Source of the DNA: Acidimicrobiaceae bacterium
Lineage (GTDB): Bacteria > Actinomycetota > Acidimicrobiia > Acidimicrobiales > Poriferisodalaceae
Length of the DNA stretch: 60,673 nucleotides
Assembly: GCA_905182565.1 (NCBI GenBank)
Contig: CAJJCB010000016.1
Span: 1 to 60,673 of the forward strand
Reading direction: 5' to 3'
Shown: one piece after another, positions 1 through 8,815 of the stretch
How positions within the stretch are numbered: the first letter of the stretch is position 1
How the letters are laid out: each line of letters starts with the position of its first letter
Notes under the pieces: model-generated
Told to the model about the DNA's origin: nothing
The model's input: only the letters and a program-made list of their open reading frames with translations
Database searches by the model: none
Translations under genes and position numbers: made by a program

Positions 1-1
1 G

Positions 2-75
2 TGGGCGCTACAGGACTCGAACCTGTGACCCCCTCCTTGTAAGGGAGGTGCTCTAGCCAACTGAGCTAAGCGCCC
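2..75 (-). tRNA. tRNA-Val (UAC anticodon)
   Basis: The reverse complement folds as a cloverleaf with a 7-bp acceptor stem (GGGCGCT paired with AGCGCCC), a D-arm, the loop CTTACAA giving anticodon TAC, and a TTCGAGTCC T-arm. The discriminator is A at base 2. The window ends one base later, so whether CCA is encoded cannot be judged. Confidence 0.95.
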
Positions 76-96
76 TAACTTTATTGCAACTGAATC

Positions 97-936
97 TTAA
101 CTGTCCAGACGTTGGGTGCCACTTAATTCTTCAAGTAGTTCCGATGTCGCTGCAGCTATTGGACCTAAACGTCGATCATGTTTAAAATGTATTAGCTCAT
201 TGCCATACATTTCACCCACGAACGCACCAGCTTCCTCGCAGATAAACACTCCTGCAGCGTAATCCCAAACGCCACTGCCGCTAATCGGATCTATAAATCC
301 GTCAAGTCGCCCACACGCCACTGAGCACAAGTCCAATGCTGCTGCACCAAAAGCTCGGTACTGCCTACTAGCAATCGGGAGCGCTGGATTTCCTGAAATA
401 CCTACAATGGCTTCGCCTAGATCGCTGCAACTAGTTGGATAAATTGCTTTTCCATCCAACTTCGACCCGCGATCTTTTTCTGCAGTGAAACACTCCCCCG
501 TAGCTAAGTTAAAAACCATTGCAGCTACTGGTTCCGAATTATCTACAGCGCACAGACTCACGCAGTAGTGACCTATACGACGAGACGCATTCGTTGAGCC
601 ATCAACTGGATCAATAATCACAATTTTACCCGAAGAGCCAGGAAACAATCCTGATTCCTCACTAAGAATCCCTATATCTCTGCCCTTTAGAACAGCTAAC
701 GCTGCTCGATCAGCAACTTGATCCAGTAAATATTGGTCCGGTCTTTCTCCGGGCTCGGACCAATATTTAAAGTCGCGCAAAGCGTCATCAACTGCATCAC
801 AAACCTTTGAGAATAGCTCTAACCAGTTTGTTGATGCCACAGATGAAACCGTAGACGCCGGGAGAAAGAAATAGTAGTACTTAAGATTTTTCCTCTTATC
901 GGCATATAGATCATAGAATCGGGTCAATGGCTGCAA
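97..936 (-). CDS. Inositol monophosphatase family phosphatase
   Basis: This is a metal-dependent phosphatase of the IMPase/HisN/CysQ fold. Numbering from the longest frame, the metal-binding acidic pair EE lies at about 93-94, the first signature DPVDGSTN at 109-116, and the second signature WDYAAG at 224-229. Length fits the family (about 250-280). The substrate cannot be fixed from sequence: inositol-1-phosphate, histidinol-phosphate or PAP are all possible. The start is uncertain. The frame opens with TTG at 936, which would overlap the start of the divergent neighbour by 10 bases; a GTG at 840 would give a more typical N-terminus just before the first helix and leave a shared promoter region. 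Neither start has a good ribosome-binding site. Confidence 0.85.
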   Translation of the reverse strand: MQPLTRFYDLYADKRKNLKYYYFFLPASTVSSVASTNWLELFSKVCDAVDDALRDFKYWSEPGERPDQYLLDQVADRAALAVLKGRDIGILSEESGLFPGSSGKIVIIDPVDGSTNASRRIGHYCVSLCAVDNSEPVAAMVFNLATGECFTAEKDRGSKLDGKAIYPTSCSDLGEAIVGISGNPALPIASRQYRAFGAAALDLCSVACGRLDGFIDPISGSGVWDYAAGVFICEEAGAFVGEMYGNELIHFKHDRRLGPIAAATSELLEELSGTQRLDS

Positions 937-1514
937 TCGATATATCTGGCTATGTTGCCGATCTTAAAGAACATGCTTCAGAGCACGGATTTCATATCCA
1001 TGACGAGCGCCATTTTGTGGAAACGTACAGCTTGCAGCAGGCATGGGAAGTGGACTTACATCCTGAAGAATCGTGCGGCGGGCCTTTAGACCTTCGACTA
1101 ACGCTTGAAGCTGACCCGAGAACAATGCTTTCGCTCGAAGATGTTCTATGCGCCCAAGCCGAAGGAGAACTACCACCCGATGAGTACTGGTCTCCGCTAA
1201 CTTTCACATGGGCCCTTCCCCCAATGGACAACGGACCAGATCTCCTGGTTCTAGCGACTGAGCTCGCTGGCATCGGCGGCACGATATTACCTGTTGAAGT
1301 GTCAGCTATTGATTCTTTCCCCTCCGTCACTGACCCGGCCCAGCGAACCTTAACGATCGTCGCTCGAATAGATCTGTCGCTGCGAGGGATTCTTGATGGC
1401 GACGATGGCATGTGCGAAATTCTTAATAGATGCAACGAAATATGCAACCAGCTTCTCGCTAAAGCCCCTTCATGGTACAACGATGAGTTCCTAGGTCCGG
1501 ATATGCACCCTTGA
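927..1514 (+). CDS. Conserved-looking hypothetical protein
   Basis: A 195-residue soluble, acidic protein without signal peptide or membrane helix; I do not recognise the family. It has regular alternation of charged and hydrophobic residues and two Cys pairs near the C-terminus (around CEILNRCNEIC), but no catalytic motif I can name. It is the best frame of its interval: another long frame on the opposite strand is basic and serine-rich and looks like a shadow. It runs divergent from the phosphatase gene and its last 24 bases overlap the 3' end of the convergent ABC ATPase gene, a sign of compact packing. Confidence 0.6.
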   Translation: MAAIDISGYVADLKEHASEHGFHIHDERHFVETYSLQQAWEVDLHPEESCGGPLDLRLTLEADPRTMLSLEDVLCAQAEGELPPDEYWSPLTFTWALPPMDNGPDLLVLATELAGIGGTILPVEVSAIDSFPSVTDPAQRTLTIVARIDLSLRGILDGDDGMCEILNRCNEICNQLLAKAPSWYNDEFLGPDMHP

Positions 1515-2558
1515 ACCGCTCTCGTCTACTTTGCCGTTAGCCATGTTACGAGCCAACGCGTCAGCTGACTCAGCGGATCCTACCGGGAAGAAACACCGGT
1601 AGAGATGCCCGGGAGTCGCCGCAGAAATCAGCTCTGGTTCCTCTTCCACACATCGGTCTTGAACATATTTGCACCTAGGAGCGAACTTGCAGCCACGCGG
1701 GGCGTCAATCATGTTGGGTGGTTGCCCTGGAATCGAAAGCAGGTGGCTATGGCTCGGTCGTTCCAGTTTGGGTATCGACTCTAGAAGAGCCTCGGTGTAT
1801 GGCATTTTCATGTTCGCGAAAAGTACTTTAGTCGGAGCACGCTCGACGATACGCCCTGCGTACATAACCATGATTTCATCTGTCCGACCGGCTACGACCC
1901 CAAGATCATGAGTGACGAGAATCAATGACATGTTTCGCTGATTTCGCTGTTCCTCAATCAAGTCGAGGATCTGAGCTTGTACCGTCACATCCAACGCAGT
2001 TGTTGGCTCGTCTGCTATCAAAAGATCGGGTTGGCAAGCTAAGGCGATGGCGATAACAATTCTCTGTCGCATCCCGCCAGAAAATTGGTGGGGGTATTCA
2101 TCTAGCCGACGCTCGGGTTCCGATATTCCTACCTCTCGAAGAAGTTTCAATGCTTCGGAACGAGCTTCTTTTTTTGAAAATCCTGAGTGAACTCGAAGCC
2201 CTTCAGCTACTTGCTTGCCGACTTTCACGACTGGGTTTAGAGAGCCGAGCGGATCCTGGAAAATCATAGCCATTTCCGGTCCCCAGAGTTTACGGAGATC
2301 TCGAGGAGCTAACTCCATCAGGTTCCTAGACTTAAATCTGACGGTGCCTTCGGTCTGAATATTTACTTTAGGTAGCAGCCGCATAATCGAGCGGGACATC
2401 ACGCTTTTACCTGAACCCGACTCTCCTACTACTCCCAAAGACTTACCCTTCGAAAGAGAGAAAGATACGCCATCCACAGCTGTGAGCAGCCCCCCGGGCG
2501 TATCAAACTGGGTGCGAAGATTATCAACTTCTAACAAAGCGTCTTCAGCCACTTTCAT
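1491..2558 (-). CDS. oppD: Oligopeptide ABC transporter ATPase, OppD/DppD type
   Basis: This 355-residue cytoplasmic ATPase powers peptide (or other small-molecule) import. Walker A GESGSGKS is at 45-52, the Q-loop Gln at about 101, the signature SGGM at about 160-163, and Walker B ends LLIADEPT. The C-terminal oligopeptide-transporter region contains the typical cysteine-bearing stretch GCKFAPRC. Spacing between Q-loop and signature is a normal 59 residues, a useful contrast with its partner. It is the last gene of the minus-strand operon, and its ATG overlaps the preceding stop as ATGA, so translation is probably coupled. A GGAG lies 8 bases ahead of the ATG. Confidence 0.95.
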   Translation of the reverse strand: MKVAEDALLEVDNLRTQFDTPGGLLTAVDGVSFSLSKGKSLGVVGESGSGKSVMSRSIMRLLPKVNIQTEGTVRFKSRNLMELAPRDLRKLWGPEMAMIFQDPLGSLNPVVKVGKQVAEGLRVHSGFSKKEARSEALKLLREVGISEPERRLDEYPHQFSGGMRQRIVIAIALACQPDLLIADEPTTALDVTVQAQILDLIEEQRNQRNMSLILVTHDLGVVAGRTDEIMVMYAGRIVERAPTKVLFANMKMPYTEALLESIPKLERPSHSHLLSIPGQPPNMIDAPRGCKFAPRCKYVQDRCVEEEPELISAATPGHLYRCFFPVGSAESADALARNMANGKVDESGSRVHIRT

Positions 2559-4237
2559 TGGTTTAGCTCCGAATCAGCTGGATAATGACAAGCAACATAG
2601 TGACCTGAGGCAACTTCTTTCATCTGTGGTTCTTCAGTAGAACATTTTGCTTGAACATTAGGACAACGAGTTCTGAACCTGCACCCTGAAGGAGGCGCCA
2701 ACGGAGACGGCAGCTCGCCTTCTATTCTGACAGCATTTCTCTGGTCAAATTCAGGGTCCGGTCTGGGGATAGCATCGATTAGCAGCCTCGTGTAAGGATG
2801 CTGAGGCGCAGAGTAGAGAAGCTCCGGTGGGCCGACTTCGCAAATTTTACCAAGATACATAACTGCTACTCGGTCGCTTATGTTCTTAACTACTGCCAGG
2901 TCATGAGCTATGAATACTAGCGTTAGTCCGTATGCGGCTTTCATATCCTCAAGCAAGTTCAAAATCTGAGCTTGCACTGAAACATCAAGAGCCGATACGG
3001 GCTCATCGCAGATCACAACTTTAGGGTTAAGTATCAGCGCTCTAGCAATTGAGATACGTTGCGCTTGGCCACCAGAGAATTCATGTGGTTTACGTTCAAG
3101 CGAGCCTTCAACTTCCATGCCAACCGCTTCGAGAACTCTTTTTACCTCTGGCTCAGCACGCTGTCTCATCTGGGCTCTAGCTAGTTTGTAACGACGAGCT
3201 ATCAACCAGTACAAGATGCCGTCTACCGCTGCAGACAAGCTGAATACAGCTAACTTAGTGTTTCCATCTAAGCCAACAATATAAAAAACTTGAATAGCGA
3301 ATAACATAAAAACTAACACCGCTAAAGCGCTGGAACCTGCTCGGCTTGGTTCTCGACAAGCCAGCAAACTCCATACCGCCAGAAACCCAACAGCCAATAG
3401 TAAGATTCCGCTAGAAAGCCAATGAGCCACTCCGCCCAAACTGGACCAAGTTCTAAAAAAAAGAAATACTACAGCGAATAAGCTTGTGAACAACCCGGTT
3501 AATCCAACGGTGTTCGTAACAGAACCAAATTTTCCTGAGATTACTCCAAACGGCAAAATTACTGCGAGAACAAGCCACACCGCTCCGACCACTGACAAAG
3601 CAGCAGCCATAGCTGCCAGGATGAACAAAACAGGGAACCCAATGAATTGGGCGGGCGTTTTAAGCCAAGATAACCATGTTTCTAAAGAACGTTCATCTGA
3701 AGCTTCGCTTACAAGCCAAAAGATTAGAGACAGCCATGCTAATGGGGCGAGAATGCGCGCTGGTCGGGAGAACTTTGAACTAATTTTTTGGAACAAATTC
3801 CCAGTTTTTTCGAACCAGCTGGCTATTGCGAGACGACCTGTTTCTTCTTCCCACCACACATACAGGGGCTCGGCGACTACATCTCGGATAGTCCTTCTTG
3901 GATTAAGAGAAGAAATAGGGTCTTGGAAAATCATTTGCAAGATTGGGCGAGTTCGACGCATCTCCTCGTCATCAAGCTCGGTAAGTTCAACTCCATCTAG
4001 TTGAATTGAGCCAGCAGTCGGTTTGGGGCTTTGGATAATAGCTCGCGCAGTAGTGCTTTTACCGCACCCAGACTCCCCTACAAGACCGAGTGTTTCTCCC
4101 TCAAGCACATCTATCGAGAAACCGGAAACAGCTTGAACGGTTTCCCCGCCGGCTGACAAAAAATTAACGACTAGGTCCTCTACCCTGAGCAGGGGTTTTT
4201 CTTGCTCGCGAAGGTGCAGGTTTCCACTACCAGCCAT
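2555..4237 (-). CDS. OppF-like ABC ATPase with a multi-helix membrane insertion
   Basis: This is the second ATPase of the peptide importer, but 560 residues instead of the usual 320-350. From ATG 4237: Walker A GESGCGKS 54-61, Q-loop Gln 105, signature SGGQ 388-391, Walker B VVICDE 407-412, then the normal C-terminal oligopeptide region with Cys-rich CRFRTRC. Between Q-loop and signature are 283 residues (59 in the partner ATPase). The extra piece, about residues 128-362, reads as roughly seven hydrophobic segments separated by short loops. Both flanks resume ordinary OppF sequence in frame (VVAEPL before; VKRVLEAVGM after), so this is an intact insertion, not a frameshift. The start could also be GTG 4246. 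The upstream gene ends about 30 bases away and the stop overlaps the next start. Confidence 0.9.
   Translation of the reverse strand: MAGSGNLHLREQEKPLLRVEDLVVNFLSAGGETVQAVSGFSIDVLEGETLGLVGESGCGKSTTARAIIQSPKPTAGSIQLDGVELTELDDEEMRRTRPILQMIFQDPISSLNPRRTIRDVVAEPLYVWWEEETGRLAIASWFEKTGNLFQKISSKFSRPARILAPLAWLSLIFWLVSEASDERSLETWLSWLKTPAQFIGFPVLFILAAMAAALSVVGAVWLVLAVILPFGVISGKFGSVTNTVGLTGLFTSLFAVVFLFFRTWSSLGGVAHWLSSGILLLAVGFLAVWSLLACREPSRAGSSALAVLVFMLFAIQVFYIVGLDGNTKLAVFSLSAAVDGILYWLIARRYKLARAQMRQRAEPEVKRVLEAVGMEVEGSLERKPHEFSGGQAQRISIARALILNPKVVICDEPVSALDVSVQAQILNLLEDMKAAYGLTLVFIAHDLAVVKNISDRVAVMYLGKICEVGPPELLYSAPQHPYTRLLIDAIPRPDPEFDQRNAVRIEGELPSPLAPPSGCRFRTRCPNVQAKCSTEEPQMKEVASGHYVACHYPADSELNQ
3152..3856 (-). 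other. Segment encoding the membrane insertion within the OppF-like ATPase
   Basis: This stretch codes for about 235 residues with no counterpart in ordinary OppF. By eye the hydrophobic segments centre on LAPLAWLSLIFWL, FIGFPVLFILAAMAAA, VGAVWLVLAVILPF, LTGLFTSLFAVVFLFF, SGILLLAVGFLAVWSLL, LAVLVFMLFAIQVFYIV and LSAAVDGILYWLIA. It begins in the helical subdomain with WWEEETGRL and ends with the basic stretch RRYKLARAQMRQR, consistent with a return to the cytoplasm. Base composition does not look foreign. The function is unknown; a membrane anchor or an additional transmembrane module are inferences. Confidence 0.8.
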
Positions 4238-4267
4238 AGCGAACACCTACTTGACTTACGTTGCGCG

Positions 4268-5152
4268 TCATAGAATCGCTGCTTTTGACTCAAATTTTTC
4301 TTGGAGCTTATCGCCAATAAAATTTAGGGACAGCACTGTGAGAAACATTGAAAGTGCTGGCATCAACGTGATGTGCGGAGCAACGTCGAGATGGGGTCGC
4401 CCTTTGTTAATCATGTCTCCCCAGGTCGGAGTGGGCGAAGGCACACTCAACCCAAGAAACGCTACGGCTCCCTCTACAATTATTAGCGTCGCCATAACTA
4501 TCAGCGAATAGCTGATGAGACTGGGAGCAACATTTGGGAGGATTTCTCTGAACATTACTCGCCCATTTCGTGCTCCTATCGTTTGGGCGGCGAGAACGAA
4601 CTCTCTTTCTGACCAAGCCATGGTGTTGGCGCGTACCACACGACCAATAGGAGCTATGGATAGAAGAGCAAAGGTAAATATTAAGATAAACATTCGCCGT
4701 TCTGCGGCGGGGTCTAGAAACAAAATGAGTGAGATAAACAAAATCAAAGGCGGAATAATTAGGGTGGTATTGAGCATGATGGTTAGAAGCCGGTCAACTT
4801 TGCCCCGATAGTATCCAGCTGCTAAACCGATCGAGCCTCCGATTATTAAGGCTATGGAAGTTCCAACTACTGCGATCACAAGACTCGTTTGAGCTCCGTA
4901 GACGACACGAGATAAAATGTCTCGACCGACACCATCATTGCCAAGCAGGAAAGATCCGCTTGGCCCATTTTTGTTAAAGCCTTTGAAGGTCTGAGTTGGA
5001 TTTTTGAACGGCAGGATATCTGCAAATATTGCACAGAAAGTGAGAACTGCAAGAAATGACACAGCTGCCCAAAACATTAAGCCAAGCGAATTGTTGGTTC
5101 GGCTGGTTTCGTCCACTTCTCTAGTGCGCTTTCTTAATTTTAGTTTGATCAT
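4268..5152 (-). CDS. oppC: Oligopeptide ABC transporter permease, OppC/DppC type
   Basis: A 294-residue inner-membrane permease. After a charged cytoplasmic N-terminus there is one helix (LMFWAAVSFLAVLTFCAIFA), then a periplasmic loop with the family-typical LLGNDGVGRDILSRVVYGAQTS-like segment, and the remaining helices. The EAA-type coupling loop that docks on the ATPases is visible around REILPNVAPSLI. It pairs with the OppB-type permease; its ATG lies one base after that gene's stop, so the two are probably translated in a coupled way. The ligand is not determined by sequence. Confidence 0.93.
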   Translation of the reverse strand: MIKLKLRKRTREVDETSRTNNSLGLMFWAAVSFLAVLTFCAIFADILPFKNPTQTFKGFNKNGPSGSFLLGNDGVGRDILSRVVYGAQTSLVIAVVGTSIALIIGGSIGLAAGYYRGKVDRLLTIMLNTTLIIPPLILFISLILFLDPAAERRMFILIFTFALLSIAPIGRVVRANTMAWSEREFVLAAQTIGARNGRVMFREILPNVAPSLISYSLIVMATLIIVEGAVAFLGLSVPSPTPTWGDMINKGRPHLDVAPHITLMPALSMFLTVLSLNFIGDKLQEKFESKAAIL

Positions 5153-5153
5153 C

Positions 5154-6302
5154 TCAAGCCGCTTCGCTTTGGTGTTTCAGCCGAGGGTCTAGTGCCAAGT
5201 AGAGAAGATCGGAGAATGTCAGAACGACTATGAAAAGAGTGGATATCACCAGCACCGCACCTTGAACGGCGACAAAATCTCGTTTAAATATTCCGGTGAA
5301 TATGTATGAGCCCACACCGGGGAGCGTGAATACGTACTCGGTTATTAAAGCTCCTCCGATTAACGAACCTACAGATAACCCCATTACAGTTATTAGCGTA
5401 AAGCTAGAAGGTCGCAGCGCATGACGAAATAGAATTCTGCCGGTTTTCAGCCCCTTTGAACGAGCTAAATCAATGAATGGTAATCGCAATGTTCCGATCA
5501 TGTCAGACCGTAAAAGTCTCATAAACACGGCAGCTTGACTCATCGCTAAAGATAGAGATGGCAACAGCATGTGTTTGAGGTGGTCTGACCATCCGGCACC
5601 GATTGGCACGTATCTGGCGGCTGGTAACCATCTGAATCCAATATCGACCCCAAATATCGTGACACCTCCGACTGCCAAAAAGAGAACGAGCACTAAAGCC
5701 AAAACAAAGTTCGGGATTGCCAAAAATCCCAGCATCGTATAGCTGATAATTCTGTCTTGTCGTGTCCCATTTTTGTATCCGGAGTACATACCAGCAGGAA
5801 CAGCTATTAGTACCGCCAGGATCAGCGAATAGGCCATCAACTGTAACGTTGGTGTTATCGAACGCGATATCCCGTCTGCGACGTCTTCACGCAAGATTCT
5901 TGACGTTCCTAAATCACCTACGATGACGTCGCCCATCCAGTTTCCGTAGCGATTAAAAAATGGTTGGTCGAAACCTAATTCTTGGTTTAGCTGGGCGATT
6001 GACTCAGCTGTAGCACCCGCACCGAGAATCGTCAGAGCCGGATCACCAGGAAGACTACTCATTAACGAAAAGACCACAAACGAAACTATTAACAAAACTG
6101 GTATCAAACTAAAAATTCGTCGAGCTGCATAGTTGGCGTCAGTTACTAACGCTCCGAAAGCTCCTACGAGTATCAACAGTCCGAATGTCCAGCTGAACGG
6201 GGGGCGGGCGAACCATGCGAAAAGAATCACCAACACGAGTCCGGTGAGAACAATCCGTCCTATGTTTCGCTTGAGAAATTTCACCTTCGATGTCCGCCTC
6301 AC
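5154..6302 (-). CDS. oppB: Oligopeptide ABC transporter permease, OppB/DppB type, with N-terminal extension
   Basis: This is the OppB-type permease: the normal family start (YAARRIFSLIPVLLIVSFVVF, then the LPGDP segment) is found only at about residue 58. The preceding residues form an extra N-terminal module with one or two hydrophobic segments (IVLTGLVLVILFAWF and FGLLILVGAFGALV). The family core is complete, including the coupling-loop region FRHALRPSSFTLI. The frame opens with GTG at 6302, which lies just after a very strong hairpin and has no good ribosome-binding site; a GTG six codons later (6284) has GAGGCGG nine bases ahead and is a reasonable alternative. Total length 382 versus about 310-330 usual. 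Confidence 0.9.
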   Translation of the reverse strand: MRRTSKVKFLKRNIGRIVLTGLVLVILFAWFARPPFSWTFGLLILVGAFGALVTDANYAARRIFSLIPVLLIVSFVVFSLMSSLPGDPALTILGAGATAESIAQLNQELGFDQPFFNRYGNWMGDVIVGDLGTSRILREDVADGISRSITPTLQLMAYSLILAVLIAVPAGMYSGYKNGTRQDRIISYTMLGFLAIPNFVLALVLVLFLAVGGVTIFGVDIGFRWLPAARYVPIGAGWSDHLKHMLLPSLSLAMSQAAVFMRLLRSDMIGTLRLPFIDLARSKGLKTGRILFRHALRPSSFTLITVMGLSVGSLIGGALITEYVFTLPGVGSYIFTGIFKRDFVAVQGAVLVISTLFIVVLTFSDLLYLALDPRLKHQSEAA

Positions 6303-6308
6303 GGAACT

Positions 6309-6349
6309 AGAAGCCGCTTCCGCTCAGGTTATGAGCAGAAGCGGCTTCT
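6309..6349 (-). promoter_or_regulatory. Strong 18-bp hairpin between oppA and oppB
   Basis: An 18-base arm beginning AGAAGCCGCTTC faces an 18-base arm ending GAAGCGGCTTCT across a 5-base loop. The only imperfection is a C/A mismatch on the plus strand that becomes a G·U pair on the minus strand, the transcribed strand. No U-run follows in the minus direction. By analogy with binding-protein operons it may stabilise the abundant oppA transcript or reduce read-through to the permease genes; this role is inferred. Confidence 0.7.
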
Positions 6350-6385
6350 TTTAACCAATTTGTCTAGTGCCTAGAGCACATTGTC

Positions 6386-8260
6386 TTAACCTTGACAGTT
6401 GCCGTCTTGACACCAAATTTGTTGAACCGAATGCTTCCCGGCTACAACTGGAGCGGTCATAGTACCTTCAGGTGTAGTAAAGGTAGTTATATCCATCACT
6501 CTCGGACTCGATATCAGACCCCAGAGTGTCCAGGTTGTCCATAGGTTCCAAACGTTTTTGCCGAAGAGTCTGTTAACTGCTTCAGCGCTTGCTTTACGAA
6601 CAGCAGGGTCCGGATTAAACCTGACTCCCTGCATCGCAGTTTCCATTTCAGGATCTACGAAACGTCCGAAGTTCAGAGCAAGCTCAGGCACAGTCGGGTT
6701 GACTGGGCTAGCTGTGTAGGCACTCCACCAGTACCACAACTCTGAAGGATCAACGCCACCGAAGTTTCGCCATCCCATCACGTGATAAGCGCCGGCCAAA
6801 GCAAGGCCGATTAGCTGGCCTTGTTCGATCGGTGTAACTACCACTGAAATATCTTCACCGAATGCATCATCCATCATTGAGACAACGAGATCCGCTGTCT
6901 CTGCGCTGAACGGATCTTGACCAATTGTGACCCCGACAGTTACTGGGTCTTGGCCAGAATCAATTTTGCATTGCTCCATCTCAGTTTGAGCCATAGCTAT
7001 ATCAAATTTTGGGTAGCCAGTATCTTCCAAATAGCCCATAGACCCTGGAGGGAATGGCCCGTTAGCAGGTTTCACTATTCCGGCACCGCGCTCATCAGCT
7101 AGTCGTTGCGTATCCAAAGAATGAGCAGCGGCTTTTCTGCAACTCAAATGAATCATTGGGTTTGTTGAATTCATTCCCAATGGGTCCATCGCAAGTTCTG
7201 GATCACCGCGAAGCGCTCCAGCATAAGGATTCGTTCCTTGAGCAGCATTGAGCATGTACATACTAGTTTCGCCGTAATCGTTGGCTTGAAGTAATACGTA
7301 ATCCTCGTTGCCTTCATATTTTTTGATTTCATCAGCGTTGGAAGTATGGATGATGTCGAACTGGCCACCTTTGAGCCCATTCGAACGTCCTTGAATATCT
7401 ACTGAAACCACAAACTCGATTTCATCAAGATAAGGGAGCTCTTCCCCAGTTATTCCATTTTCGCCACGCCAGTAGTCAGCGTTTCGGGTCGCTATGAAAC
7501 TGTTGCCGTTACCCGGCGTGTAGCTCTTAAACGTGAAAGCTCCCACTCCGACGAGCTCAGTAGGATTTCCGGCTGCTGTAGCTCGTTGTTCGGCAGTAAG
7601 CAACGGGTTACTGGCAATAGTCTGGAGCCAAGTCGGTGAGAACATAAATCCGCACTGAGTACTCGAGTTAAGAGCTGCTGGACCTAGCGCTTCAGGGAAT
7701 GTGTAGCTAATCGTCACCGATTGTCCATCCGACGTCACATCAGATATTTGTGAAAGTGCCGGCCCAGTCAATGGACTCATTCGGCAAGTATTGAGGTTGT
7801 AAGCTACTGCTGCACCGTCAAGTGGAGTTCCATCATGGAACTTAATGCCATCACGAATAGCCATCGTCCATGATTTGAAGTCAGCTGATGGAACTATTGT
7901 CTCAACAAGGTGAGGAACAATATTTCCTCCAGCCCCGGTAATGAACAGGGCGTCACTCACACTACGCAGAATCATCCTGCAGCTAATCGCACAAGAAGAT
8001 GCATAGGGCACGAATGGATTTGACGTGTCAGCTTCAACACCGTAAACGAGTCGACCGCCATGAACTGCAGTCATATCATCTCGGGTGTCTTCTCCCGTTG
8101 CGTCGCCTTGCTCTCGATCTTCTTCAACTTGTGTAACTTCTTCTTCTACGACTTCAGGCTCGTTTTCTATAGCCGTTTCATCTGAATCTCCACCACATGC
8201 AGCCGCTATCAAAGAGAACGCGAACAGCACGGCAAAGGCTTTAACAAATTTTTTCGCCAC
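6386..8260 (-). CDS. oppA: Peptide ABC transporter substrate-binding lipoprotein
   Basis: A 624-residue extracytoplasmic binding protein of the SBP_bac_5 family. It starts with a lipoprotein signal (basic start, hydrophobic core, lipobox LIAAAC with Cys22), followed by an acidic linker rich in Glu. The family pattern is visible: DGIKFHDGTPLDGAAVAYNL near 130-150, which is the diagnostic segment of this family, and later WYWWSAYTAS. GTG at 8260 is preceded by GGAAGGGG at proper spacing. As first gene of the operon it provides ligand capture for the permeases and ATPases downstream; the ligand (oligopeptides, nickel, opines, sugars) cannot be decided. Confidence 0.93.
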   Translation of the reverse strand: MAKKFVKAFAVLFAFSLIAAACGGDSDETAIENEPEVVEEEVTQVEEDREQGDATGEDTRDDMTAVHGGRLVYGVEADTSNPFVPYASSCAISCRMILRSVSDALFITGAGGNIVPHLVETIVPSADFKSWTMAIRDGIKFHDGTPLDGAAVAYNLNTCRMSPLTGPALSQISDVTSDGQSVTISYTFPEALGPAALNSSTQCGFMFSPTWLQTIASNPLLTAEQRATAAGNPTELVGVGAFTFKSYTPGNGNSFIATRNADYWRGENGITGEELPYLDEIEFVVSVDIQGRSNGLKGGQFDIIHTSNADEIKKYEGNEDYVLLQANDYGETSMYMLNAAQGTNPYAGALRGDPELAMDPLGMNSTNPMIHLSCRKAAAHSLDTQRLADERGAGIVKPANGPFPPGSMGYLEDTGYPKFDIAMAQTEMEQCKIDSGQDPVTVGVTIGQDPFSAETADLVVSMMDDAFGEDISVVVTPIEQGQLIGLALAGAYHVMGWRNFGGVDPSELWYWWSAYTASPVNPTVPELALNFGRFVDPEMETAMQGVRFNPDPAVRKASAEAVNRLFGKNVWNLWTTWTLWGLISSPRVMDITTFTTPEGTMTAPVVAGKHSVQQIWCQDGNCQG

Positions 8261-8443
8261 GCATGACCCCTTCCAAGTGTCACAGGACAGTCTAGTCCCA
8301 TTTGTGTTACCAATTATGAATTCATAGCGATCTTGAACCGTTTATTACTGAACGGTAGGTTAGCAGGCAAAATAAGGCGAACATGCACTAGATATTCCCA
8401 GATTGAAACACGGATACCACACGGATTCGAATACGATCAAGGC

Positions 8444-8516
<73 letters not shown>

Positions 8517-8644
8517 CGTCAATGATTTTGAAACATTAGTGAGAACAGTTACTCAGACGTTCTGCTCAGGCCCGTGCCTTGCTATCATCACATCTTGCCG
8601 CTCGCGGTGTAATCAACAATCCAATATGTAAAGCATTAATGCCT

Positions 8645-8717
8645 TCCGGGGTAGCTCAGCTGGCAGAGCAGCGGACTGTTAATCCGTTTGTCGTGGGTTC
8701 GATCCCCACCCCCGGAG
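8645..8717 (+). tRNA. tRNA-Asn (GUU anticodon)
   Basis: 73 bases with acceptor TCCGGGG/CCCCGGA, discriminator G, anticodon loop CTGTTAA giving GTT, and T-arm GGGTTCGATCCCC. It follows the CAU tRNA by 128 bases on the same strand. Confidence 0.95.
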
Positions 8718-8815
8718 CAAAAATTATGTTCTAATTTTTTAAGTGGCTTCAGGCTCAGCTTAAGTTCTTTTAGTAAATTCAGAGCACTTGCTTCGCCGAA
8801 GGTTGATTCGCCTGT

